Part shown: positions 17,522 through 24,976 of the stretch, in pieces
Layout: each line of letters starts with the position of its first letter
Numbering within the stretch: the first letter of the stretch is position 1
Source: Streptomyces sp. TSRI0281
GTDB taxonomy: Bacteria; Actinomycetota; Actinomycetes; Streptomycetales; Streptomycetaceae
Assembly: GCF_001905125.1 (NCBI RefSeq)
Contig: NZ_LWLE01000037.1
Span: 248,001 to 312,000 of the forward strand
Reading direction: 5' to 3'
Length of the DNA: 64,000 bases
Notes under the pieces: model-generated
Told to the model about the DNA's origin: nothing
Databases searched by the model: none
Seen by the model: only the letters and a program-made list of their open reading frames with translations
Program-made: the position numbers and the translations under genes

Positions 17522-18022
17522 TCAGCCTTGCTGGAACAGCTCCGCGGGCAGCGGCTTCAGCAGGGCGTACAGATCGTCGGTGATCGGCCGGTCCCAGCTG
17601 GCGATGGTGACGAGCACACCGTCGCTGCGGTCGAACTGCACGCATGCGATACGGCTCTCCGAGAGCTTGACCCGTCGGACGATCAGCAGATTGTCCCCCT
17701 GCATGACCGGGACGTCCTCGGTGCTCGTCACCTCGATCGGCTCGTCGTTCTCCAGGGCGAGCAGCAGCTGCGCCACCTCGAAGGGCACCTGGCCCTCCTC
17801 GGTCTCACGGGCGGGAGAGCCTGTCGGGAGGTTCCCGATGATCATGGCCGGGCCGCGTCCGCCGTAGAGGTCGTAGCGGAGGAAGACGCCCTGACAGCTC
17901 CCGTCGGGTGCGGGGAGCAGACCGGCGCCGAGGTTTCCGGGCCAGTCCCCCGGGTCCATGGCCAGGACATCGAAGTCCGGGCCCGCGGGTGTGGCGGCGC
18001 TACGGCGACGGAGGAAGGACAT
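17522..18022 (-). CDS. Conserved hypothetical protein
   Basis: 166 residues, no signal peptide or membrane segment. Mixed alpha/beta composition with segments such as FDVLAMDPGDWPGNLGAGLL, GVFLRYDLYGGRGPAMIIGN and VTIASWDRPITDDLYALL. I recognise it as the type of short conserved protein found throughout Streptomyces but know no function. The N-terminus MSFLRRR at 18022 is preferred over a GTG two codons upstream; neither has a good ribosome-binding site. It stands alone, followed by a terminator. Confidence 0.75.
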   Translation of the reverse strand: MSFLRRRSAATPAGPDFDVLAMDPGDWPGNLGAGLLPAPDGSCQGVFLRYDLYGGRGPAMIIGNLPTGSPARETEEGQVPFEVAQLLLALENDEPIEVTSTEDVPVMQGDNLLIVRRVKLSESRIACVQFDRSDGVLVTIASWDRPITDDLYALLKPLPAELFQQG

Positions 18023-18194
18023 GCGCACATGTTACGTGTCCCGGCTCACGTTGCGGAGCCGGGCCCGTGCGGACGGCGGCCCGCGAAGGGCGGGCACTCC
18101 CGCCCGGCCGACGACGGTCGAGCCTGGTCCGGTCCCCGGCCGCGAGGGCATGCGTCGGGGCCGGACGACCTCGCTCGCCGCCGTGCGCGCGACG

Positions 18195-18788
18195 CTACGA
18201 GGGGGGCGTGCGGTGCCGCTCGTGGTGGCGGGCCACCCGTGCCCGGTTACCGCAGGACGGGCCGCACCATTCCTGGCGGGGGTGCTCCTTGACGAAGTAG
18301 CGCACGCATCTCGGCGCCTGGCAGGCGCGCAGGGCGGCCCGGTCGGGACCCGCGAGAAAGCGGATGGCCGCGCGGGCGAGAGCCGCGGCCGGGAGGTCCG
18401 CACCGGCGCCGCCGCCGGCGGCCGGACGGTCGTCGGCGGCGGGTTCACCGGCCTCCGGCCACGCCAGCACGGGCACGGTGGGAACGGCCGCGGCCGTGGC
18501 GTTGAGCCGTGCCAGGGCCTCGGCGACGGGGAGGAGCCGCCCGGCGTCGGCGGGGCTGGGGGCGCCGGGGCGTACGGCGTGCGCGAAGAGTGCCCGGACC
18601 GCGGCGCGCAGCGACCGTACGGCGGCCAGCGCCCGGTCGTCGGCCTCCCATGCCGCGTCGAGCAGACCGGGATGGCGGTGCAGCCATCGGGTGAGGTCCG
18701 CGGCGGTGCGGAGATCGTCGCCGACGCCGCCCTGTCCGTCGTGGCGGACGGTGAGGGCGAGATCGAGGGCGATCCGGGTGTCGGACAT
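18195..18788 (-). CDS. CGNR zinc-finger (ABATE domain) protein
   Basis: 197 residues. An ABATE-type N-terminal region (about 1-130, helical: DLTRWLHRHPGLLDAAWEAD) is followed by the CGNR zinc finger, CQAPRCVRYFVKEHPRQEWC then GPSCGNRARVARHHERH, with the four zinc cysteines and the name-giving CGNR intact. The family is predicted to bind nucleic acid and regulate stress responses; targets are unknown. A short inverted repeat lies immediately before the start codon, so self-regulation is possible. Confidence 0.9.
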   Translation of the reverse strand: MSDTRIALDLALTVRHDGQGGVGDDLRTAADLTRWLHRHPGLLDAAWEADDRALAAVRSLRAAVRALFAHAVRPGAPSPADAGRLLPVAEALARLNATAAAVPTVPVLAWPEAGEPAADDRPAAGGGAGADLPAAALARAAIRFLAGPDRAALRACQAPRCVRYFVKEHPRQEWCGPSCGNRARVARHHERHRTPPS

Positions 18789-18791
18789 GGG

Positions 18792-18820
18792 CTAATGGTA
18801 GATCTGCGCTCACCCATTAG
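18792..18820 (-). promoter_or_regulatory. Inverted repeat CTAATGG / CCATTAG at the CGNR gene start
   Basis: Perfect 7-bp arms (18792..18798 and 18814..18820) separated by 15 bases, starting 4 bases upstream of the CGNR start codon. Position is right for an operator over the promoter or for a leader hairpin that hides the start. Confidence 0.4.
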
Positions 18821-18944
18821 TTCGGGGGGTTTCCGTTCGGGGGGTCCCCGTTCGGGATTCCCTCGTTCGTGGCTTCGCCCGTTCGTGGATTCATTCGTTC
18901 GGGAGTGGGGACCGAATGGGCGAGCCGCGTCAGCTGCCGCGGGT

Positions 18945-18989
18945 CTTCAAGGGCTTCGAGGGCTTCGAGGGCTTCGAGGACTTCGAGGA
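18945..18989. repeat. 9-bp tandem repeat, five copies
   Basis: Five head-to-tail copies of CTTCGAGGG (first copy CTTCAAGGG, last two CTTCGAGGA). It lies between the thiolase-like gene stop and the CGNR gene, next to a looser run of CGTTCG-containing motifs at about 18823-18905. No convincing gene covers it. Confidence 0.8.
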
Positions 18990-19055
18990 CGGGGCAGCAG
19001 CGGGGCGGGAGAGCGCGGCGGTGGCCGCCCCGCCCGCCCCGGCGGGCGCCCGGTC

Positions 19056-20222
19056 TCACCCGGCGGGCGGCTGTGATCCGACGAGCCACATCGAGAAGAA
19101 CTGCGCCCCGCCGCCGTAGGCGTGGCCCAGCGCCTTGGTGGCCCCCGGCACCTGGTGTTCGCCCGCCCGGCCACGTACCTGCAGGGCCGCCTCGGCGAAG
19201 CGGATCATGCCGGATGCCCCGATGGGGTTGGTGGACAGGACTCCGCCCGAGGGGTTCACGGGAAGGTCGCCGTCGAGTTCGGTGGCGCCGGACTCGGTGA
19301 GTTTCCAGCCCTCCCCCTCGTCGGCGAACCCGAGGTTCTCCAGCCACATCGGTTCGTACCAGGAGAACGGCACATAGATCTCCGCGGCGTCGATCTCCCG
19401 GCGCGGGTCGGTGATCCCGGCCTGCCGGTACACATCGGCGGCACAGTCCTTGCCCGCCTGCGGCGAGACGAAGTCCTTGCCCGCGAAGAGCGTCGGTTCG
19501 CTGCGCATGGCGCCGCCGTGCACCCACGCGGGCGGGTGCGGCGAACGGGCCGCGCCGCCGCGGTCGGTGAGGATCATGGCGCAGGCGCCGTCGGAGGACG
19601 GGCAGGTCTCGGAGTAGCGGATGGGGTCCCAGAGCATCGGTGCGGCCTGGACCTTCTCCAGGGTGATGCCGGGGTCGTGGAGGTGCGCGTACGGGTTCTT
19701 GAGGGCGTTGCGCCGGTCCTTGTACGCGACCAGGGAGCCGACCGTGTCGGGGGCGCCGCTGCGGCGCATGTAGGCGCGCACATGCGGGGCGAAGAAGCCG
19801 CCCGCGCCGGCCAGCAGTGGCTGCTGGAAGGGGATGGGCAGGGAGAGGCCCCACATGGCGTTGGACTCGGACTGCTTCTCGAACGCGAGGGTCAGTACGG
19901 TCCGGTGGACACGGGCGGCCACCAGGTTGGCGGCGATCAGGGCGGTCGATCCGCCGACGGATCCGGCGGTGTGGACGCGGAGCATCGGTTTGCCCACCGC
20001 GCCGAGGGCGTCGGCGAGATAGAGCTCCGGCATCATCACCCCCTCGAAGAAGTCGGGAGCCTTGCCGATGACGACGGCGTCGATGTCCGCCCAGGTCAGA
20101 CCGGCGTCGGCGAGGGCGGCTACGGCGGCCTCACGGACGAGTCCGGCGATGGAGACGTCGTGCCGGGCGGAGACGTGCTTGGTCTGGCCGATGCCGACGA
20201 CGGCGACGGGCTCCTTAGGCAT
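19056..20222 (-). CDS. Thiolase-like SCP-x/Ltp-type protein
   Basis: 388 residues, thiolase fold: VAVVGIGQTKHV start, the LADAGLTWADIDAVVIG segment and NPSGGVLSTNPIGASGMIRF. At the usual nucleophilic cysteine it reads LRVHTAGSVGGSTA, so the standard Claisen cysteine is absent, as in lipid-transfer/Ltp-type members. Some of these are retro-aldolases that work in complex with a DUF35 protein in steroid side-chain removal (established for Ltp2 and ChsH2). It is the last gene of a four-gene operon and its ATG overlaps the stop of the preceding thiolase-like gene by 8 bases, implying coupled translation. Substrate unknown. Confidence 0.88.
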   Translation of the reverse strand: MPKEPVAVVGIGQTKHVSARHDVSIAGLVREAAVAALADAGLTWADIDAVVIGKAPDFFEGVMMPELYLADALGAVGKPMLRVHTAGSVGGSTALIAANLVAARVHRTVLTLAFEKQSESNAMWGLSLPIPFQQPLLAGAGGFFAPHVRAYMRRSGAPDTVGSLVAYKDRRNALKNPYAHLHDPGITLEKVQAAPMLWDPIRYSETCPSSDGACAMILTDRGGAARSPHPPAWVHGGAMRSEPTLFAGKDFVSPQAGKDCAADVYRQAGITDPRREIDAAEIYVPFSWYEPMWLENLGFADEGEGWKLTESGATELDGDLPVNPSGGVLSTNPIGASGMIRFAEAALQVRGRAGEHQVPGATKALGHAYGGGAQFFSMWLVGSQPPAG

Positions 20223-21267
20223 GAGTGCTCTCCCCTTCCAGGACGGCGACCAGGTTCTGTTGCAGGCAGGGTCCGGAGGTGGCATGGGCGAGGGCCCGGT
20301 CGGACTCGCCGCGGTGGATGCGGGCGGCGGCCTCACCGAGCCGGACGAGACCGGCGGCCATCACCGGGTTGGCGGCGAGCGCACCGCCGGAGGGGTTCAC
20401 GCTGACCTCGTCCCCCAGCCCCAGGGCCTTACGGAGCACCACTTCCTGGGAGGTGAAGGGCGCGTGCAACTCGGCGGTGTCGACGGGGCGTTCGAAGGCC
20501 CCCGCACGTTCGGCGGCGAGCCGGGTGGAGGGGGAGTCGGTCAGATCCCGGACGCCGAGGCCGTGGGCCTCGATGCGGTGGTCGATGCCCCGGATCCAGG
20601 CGGGACGGGCGCACAGGGCGCGGGCAGTGTCCCCGACGGCGAGGACCACGGCCGCGGCTCCGTCGCCGACGGGCGGGCAGTCGCCGGTCCGCAGGGGCCG
20701 CACGAGATAGTCGCCCGCCGGGACGTCGCCGCTGAGCTGGGCGTACGGGTTGGCCGCCGCGTCGGTGCGACTGCGGGCGGCGACCTCGGCGAGGGCCGCC
20801 TCGTCGGCGGCGCCCGCGTCGATGAGTGCCTGGGCCTGGAGGGCGGCCAGAGCCACGGAGTCCGGCCAGAGGGGTGCGACGTAGTACGGGTCGAGCTGCC
20901 GGGTCAGGACGTCGCGGACCTCGCCGGGCGAGGACTTGCCGTACGCGTAGACCAGGGCCGTGTCGGCCTCGCCGGTCTGCAGTTTCACCCAGGCTTCGTA
21001 CAGGGCCCAGGCGCCGTCCATCTCCACATGCGACTCGGAGATCGGCGGGTGGGCGCCGACGCCGTCCAGCGCCATGGTGAAGGAGAAGGCCCGGCCCGCG
21101 AGGTAGTCGCTGGAACCCGAGCAGGTGAAGCCGATGTCGCGCGCCTTCAGACCGGTCTCGCCGAGCACCTGATGGAGGACGGGCATCAGCATGTCGACTT
21201 CGGAGAGTTCGTCGGTGCGCCGCCGGTGGCCGGTCTGCGCGAAGGCGACGATCGCCACGTCTCGCAT
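20215..21267 (-). CDS. Second thiolase-like (Ltp-type) protein
   Basis: 350 residues, shorter than true thiolases (about 390). Contains VAIVAFAQTGHRRRTDELSE, GFTCSGSSDYLAGRAFSF, SESHVEMDGAWALYEAWVKL in place of the cysteine loop, and VSVNPSGGALAANPVMAAGL. Again no canonical active-site cysteine. It probably pairs with the neighbouring Ltp-type protein and the DUF35/OB protein in one complex. It starts directly at the stop of the DUF35 gene (21268), so the three genes are one transcription unit. Confidence 0.87.
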   Translation of the reverse strand: MRDVAIVAFAQTGHRRRTDELSEVDMLMPVLHQVLGETGLKARDIGFTCSGSSDYLAGRAFSFTMALDGVGAHPPISESHVEMDGAWALYEAWVKLQTGEADTALVYAYGKSSPGEVRDVLTRQLDPYYVAPLWPDSVALAALQAQALIDAGAADEAALAEVAARSRTDAAANPYAQLSGDVPAGDYLVRPLRTGDCPPVGDGAAAVVLAVGDTARALCARPAWIRGIDHRIEAHGLGVRDLTDSPSTRLAAERAGAFERPVDTAELHAPFTSQEVVLRKALGLGDEVSVNPSGGALAANPVMAAGLVRLGEAAARIHRGESDRALAHATSGPCLQQNLVAVLEGESTHA

Positions 21268-22224
21268 CTACAGCAGCTCCTTGTACGTGTCGTAGTCGGC
21301 GTCGGGCTCTCCGGTGGGCCGGTAGTGGTCGGGGTAGCGGCCGCCCTCGGTCCAGACGGGCTCGACGCGCAGGCCCATCCGCACCTGGTCGTACGGGATG
21401 CCGCCGATCCGTCCGTGCAGGGCGAGGTCGGCGCCGTCGAGGGCGATATGGGCGTAGACGTACGGGACTTCGATGCCGAGGTTCGCGGTGTGCGCGGCCT
21501 TGATGTTGACGACGCAGTACGTGGTGACGGTGCCGCGCGGGCCGACCTCGACCGGCTCCGCGGTGGCCACGCCGCAGGTGGGGCAGGCCCCCCGGGGCGG
21601 GACGTACACCTTGCGGCAGGAGGGGCAGCGCTCGCCGACGGTGCGCCGTTCGGCGAGGGCGTTGATGTAGGCGGTCTGGGCCCGGCCGGGGGTGTAGGTG
21701 TAGTCGAGGCGGGCCGGAGTGACGATCGTGGTGACCGGGTCGGTGAACTCGCCGCTGTGCGGGGCCGGCCGGCCGCCGTCCGCGTCGCCTTCGTACGGTT
21801 CGAAGCAGGCGATGTCGGTGATCGCGCCGGTCCGGTCGGCCGCCCAGCGGACGCGGACCCGCATCCCGGTGCGTACGGCCTCGGGTCCCGGGGCGTCGAG
21901 GACATGGAGCAGTGCGGTGTCGGCGCCGTCGAGCCGGACGAGGACCCAGGCGAAGGGGGTGTCCAGGGGCTGGTCGCGGCGGGGCGCCGGGTTCCAGGCC
22001 CAGGTGGTGACGGTGCCGGTGGCGGCGACCTCGACGAGATCGCGGATCTCCTCGGCGGTGACGGGGTCGTACTCGACGGGTGGGACGAGGACCTTTCCGT
22101 CGCCGGTCCGTACGCCCAGCACGGTCCGCTCACGCAGTCCGGTGAGGAAGGCGCTCTGCACGGGGCCGAGCGAGCGGGTGAAGGGGAATTCGACCACCAG
22201 CGGTGCGCTGAGGACTTCGGGCAC
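21268..22224 (-). CDS. Duplicated OB-fold / DUF35 zinc-ribbon protein
   Basis: 318 residues with two copies of the DUF35/OB module. The C-terminal copy (about 182-300) has an intact zinc ribbon with C200, C203, C214 and C217 (ERCPSCRKVYVPPRGACPTC) followed by the OB strands VPYVYAHIALDGADLALHGR. The N-terminal copy (about 22-128) repeats the pattern (SAFLTGLRERTVLG ... VLVPPVEYDP ... TPFAWVLVRLDGADTALLHV) but has lost every ribbon cysteine. DUF35 proteins bind thiolase-like partners and acyl-CoA; the adjacent Ltp-type genes supply such partners. Confidence 0.88.
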   Translation of the reverse strand: MPEVLSAPLVVEFPFTRSLGPVQSAFLTGLRERTVLGVRTGDGKVLVPPVEYDPVTAEEIRDLVEVAATGTVTTWAWNPAPRRDQPLDTPFAWVLVRLDGADTALLHVLDAPGPEAVRTGMRVRVRWAADRTGAITDIACFEPYEGDADGGRPAPHSGEFTDPVTTIVTPARLDYTYTPGRAQTAYINALAERRTVGERCPSCRKVYVPPRGACPTCGVATAEPVEVGPRGTVTTYCVVNIKAAHTANLGIEVPYVYAHIALDGADLALHGRIGGIPYDQVRMGLRVEPVWTEGGRYPDHYRPTGEPDADYDTYKELL

Positions 22225-22239
22225 GGTTGTCTCCTTGGC

Positions 22240-23040
22240 TCAGGCGCGCCGGTAGACGGGCGGGCGCTTCTCGGCGAAGGCGCGGGCGCCCTCCTTGGCG
22301 TCGGCGGTGTCGAAGACCGGCCAGCCGCGTGCGAGTTCGGCCGCGAGGCCGTCGGTCTCGGTCATCTCCGCGCTCTCGTAGACGGAGGCTTTGACCGCTT
22401 CCACGGCGAGCGGTCCGCAGGCGTTGATCCGCTCGGCGATCTCCAGGGCCTTCGCCAGCGCGGTGCCCTCGGGCACCACCTGTCCGACGAGACCGATGCG
22501 GGCGGCTTCCTCCGCGCTGTACGGGCGGCCGGTGAGGAGCATCTCCAGGGCGTGGGTACGGGCGATCTGGCGCGGCAGCCGCACGGTCGAGCCGCCGATG
22601 GGGAAGAGCCCCCGCCGGACCTCGAAGAGCCCGAAGGTGGCGCCCGCGCCCGCGACGCGGATGTCGGTGCCCTGGAGGATCTCGGTGCCACCGGCGACGC
22701 AGTGCCCCTCGACGGCGGCGATCACCGGTTTGCGGGGGCGGTGGTGGCGCAGCATCGCCTTCCAGTGCAGGTCGGGGTCGGCCTTCAGGCGGTCCCGGTA
22801 CTGCTCACCCGCCATTCCCCCGCCCGCCAGGGCCTTGAGGTCCATGCCGGCACAGAAGGATCCGCCCGCGCCGGTGAGCACGACGGAGCGGATCGAGTCG
22901 TCCTCGTCCGCCGCGAGCCAGCCGTCGTACAGCCCGACCAGCATCGGCAGCGAGAGCGCGTTCTTGGCCTCCGGCCTGTTCAAGGTGAGCACCAGCGTGG
23001 CGCCTTCGCGCCGCGTCCCGAGATGTTCCGTTCCACCCAT
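22240..23040 (-). CDS. Enoyl-CoA hydratase/isomerase (crotonase) family protein
   Basis: 266 residues, full crotonase fold. Oxyanion-hole segments are present: GAGGSFCAGMDLKAL and EGHCVAGGTEILQGTDIRVA, with LFEVRRGLFPIGGSTVRLPR and the C-terminal trimer helix. Probably acts on an enoyl-CoA in a beta-oxidation-like route. ATG at 23040 follows GGAGG. First gene of the operon crotonase, DUF35, two thiolase-like proteins; divergent from an acyl-CoA synthetase with a palindrome between them. Confidence 0.92.
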   Translation of the reverse strand: MGGTEHLGTRREGATLVLTLNRPEAKNALSLPMLVGLYDGWLAADEDDSIRSVVLTGAGGSFCAGMDLKALAGGGMAGEQYRDRLKADPDLHWKAMLRHHRPRKPVIAAVEGHCVAGGTEILQGTDIRVAGAGATFGLFEVRRGLFPIGGSTVRLPRQIARTHALEMLLTGRPYSAEEAARIGLVGQVVPEGTALAKALEIAERINACGPLAVEAVKASVYESAEMTETDGLAAELARGWPVFDTADAKEGARAFAEKRPPVYRRA

Positions 23041-23104
23041 TGCCTGCCTCCGTCTCCAGATCCAGAACAGGTTGCAGTAGGAGGGGTCGCAGTTCAATAG
23101 TTTT

Positions 23105-23119
23105 CTGACAGTCAGTCAG
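23105..23119. promoter_or_regulatory. CTGACAGTCAG palindrome between divergent acyl-CoA genes
   Basis: Perfect 11-base palindrome CTGACAGTCAG, extended by a further TCAG, 65 bases before the crotonase start and 87 before the acyl-CoA synthetase start. Form and place suit a TetR-family repressor that controls both directions; no regulator gene is adjacent. Confidence 0.5.
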
Positions 23120-23206
23120 ATTTCTTCGGCGGCGCCTCTTCCCACTTGTGCCGGTCGGCGCTCTAATGACCGCCGAGTCACTCAGCACCCGGGGTCAGGA
23201 GGAACG

Positions 23207-24829
23207 GTGGAGTACAACCTTGCCGACCTGTTCGAGTCGGTCGTCGACGTGGTTCCGGACCGCGAGGCGCTCGTGTACGTCGACCATCCCGGCACGGGCG
23301 CGGAGCGCCGGCTCACCTACGCGGAACTGGACGCCGCCGCCAACCGGATCGCCCACCACCTGGCGGACGCGGGCGTCCGCCCCGGTGAGCACCTGGGCCT
23401 GCACCTCTACAACGGCATCGAGTACCTCCAGACGGTGCTGGCCTGCCTCAAGGCCCGCATCGTCCCGGTCAACGTCAACTACCGCTACGTGGAAGAGGAG
23501 TTGGTCTACCTCTACCGCGATGCCGATCTGGCGGCCCTGGTCTTCGACGCCGAGTTCGACGAGCGGGTCGCGATCGCCGCGCCGCAGGCCGGGAAGCTGC
23601 GCCATCTCGTGCGGGTGGGGGAATCCGCCGAGGGCTCCCCGGGGCCGGAAGCCGTCGCGTTCCCGGACGCCGAGGCGTCCGGGTCCCCCGGCCGGGGGTT
23701 CGCGCCGCGCTCGGGCGACGACCAGTTCATCATCTACACCGGTGGGACGACGGGCATGCCCAAGGGCGTGATGTGGCGCCAGGAGGACCTGTTCTTCTCC
23801 GGGCTCGGCGGCGGCGCGCCGACCGGTGAGCCGGTGGAGTCCCCGCAGGAGCTGGCGGAGCGGGTGGCCGCGGGCGGCGACGGGATCACGTTCTTCCCCA
23901 CTCCCCCGCTGATGCACGGCACCTCCACGCTCACCGCGTTCATCGGCTTCAACTTCGGCCAGCGGATCGTCGTCCACCGCAAGTTCGTCCCCGACGAGGT
24001 GCTCCGTACGATCGAGAAGGAGAAGGTCACCAGTGTGTCGCTGGTCGGCGACGCGATGCTGCGGCCGCTGATCGACTCGCTCAGGGGGCCGCTCAGGGGC
24101 ACGGACTGCTCGTCGATGTTCTCCGTCTCCAGTTCCGGGGCGATCATGTCGGACTCGGTGCGCGCGGAGTTCCAGGCACTGGTGCCGACGGTGATGCTGC
24201 TCAACAACTTCGGCTCGTCGGAGTCCGGCTTCAACGGCACCGCGACGGCCGATTCGGGCCCGGACAAGGGATTCCGCCTCCGGGTCAACTCCCGTACGGA
24301 GGTGGTCGATCCGGCGACGTACGAGCCGGTGGCCCCTGGTGAACCGGGGCGGATCGCACAGCGCGGGCACGTACCGCTCGGCTACTACAACGACCCGGGG
24401 AAGACCGCGGAGACGTTCTTCCGCCGGGGCGAGGAGCGGTGGGTGCTGCTCGGTGACATGGCGACCGTCGACGAGGACGGCATCGTCACCGTCCTCGGGC
24501 GCGGATCGCAGTGCATCAACACCGGGGGCGAGAAGGTCTATCCGGAGGAGGTCGAGCAGGCGCTCAAGGCCCATCCGGATGTGTACGACGTGCTGGTGGC
24601 CGGGGTGCCGGACGAGAGGTGGGGCAACCGCGTGGCGGCCGTGCTCCAGCTGCGCGAGGGAGCCGGTCCGCTGGACCTGGCGGCGGTGCAGGCGCACTGC
24701 CGCACCCGGCTGGCCGGTTACAAGATCCCCCGCAGCGCCGTCTTCACCGACCGGATCCAGCGCTCACCGAGCGGCAAGGCGGACTACCGGTGGGCCCGCT
24801 CGGTCGTCGCGCCCCCGCCGGGCCGCTGA
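23207..24829 (+). CDS. Fatty-acyl-CoA synthetase (FadD-like)
   Basis: 540 residues, ANL superfamily. ATP-binding loop YTGGTTGMPKGVMWRQED, the motif LLNNFGSSESGFNG, the hinge GDMATVDEDGIVTVLGRGSQ and the C-terminal catalytic lysine in QRSPSGKADYRWA. Activates a carboxylic acid to its CoA ester, presumably the substrate of the divergent crotonase/thiolase operon. The GTG at 23207 is supported by AGGAGG 5-6 bases upstream. Acyl chain length or steroid specificity cannot be read from sequence. Confidence 0.92.
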   Translation: MEYNLADLFESVVDVVPDREALVYVDHPGTGAERRLTYAELDAAANRIAHHLADAGVRPGEHLGLHLYNGIEYLQTVLACLKARIVPVNVNYRYVEEELVYLYRDADLAALVFDAEFDERVAIAAPQAGKLRHLVRVGESAEGSPGPEAVAFPDAEASGSPGRGFAPRSGDDQFIIYTGGTTGMPKGVMWRQEDLFFSGLGGGAPTGEPVESPQELAERVAAGGDGITFFPTPPLMHGTSTLTAFIGFNFGQRIVVHRKFVPDEVLRTIEKEKVTSVSLVGDAMLRPLIDSLRGPLRGTDCSSMFSVSSSGAIMSDSVRAEFQALVPTVMLLNNFGSSESGFNGTATADSGPDKGFRLRVNSRTEVVDPATYEPVAPGEPGRIAQRGHVPLGYYNDPGKTAETFFRRGEERWVLLGDMATVDEDGIVTVLGRGSQCINTGGEKVYPEEVEQALKAHPDVYDVLVAGVPDERWGNRVAAVLQLREGAGPLDLAAVQAHCRTRLAGYKIPRSAVFTDRIQRSPSGKADYRWARSVVAPPPGR

Positions 24830-24976
24830 GCCGAGCGGGCGGCGGAGGTGAACGGCCCGCGTACCCCCGTTCGGCCGAGGGGGTGCCGGGCCCCGGAGTA
24901 AGCCATTCAGGGACCCCGTGTATCCATCCGCTCACCCTGTGTGGCAGAGGGGGCTGATCCCCCATACCTTCGGTTC

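Noticed and set aside
18916..19119. A small plus-strand gene encoding GFEGFEGFED repeats
   Set aside because: The reading comes from the 9-bp DNA repeat and continues antisense into the thiolase-like gene; no ribosome-binding site.
20062..23100. A 1012-residue plus-strand frame over the thiolase/DUF35/crotonase operon
   Set aside because: Antisense shadow of four well-supported genes; no domain or start signal.
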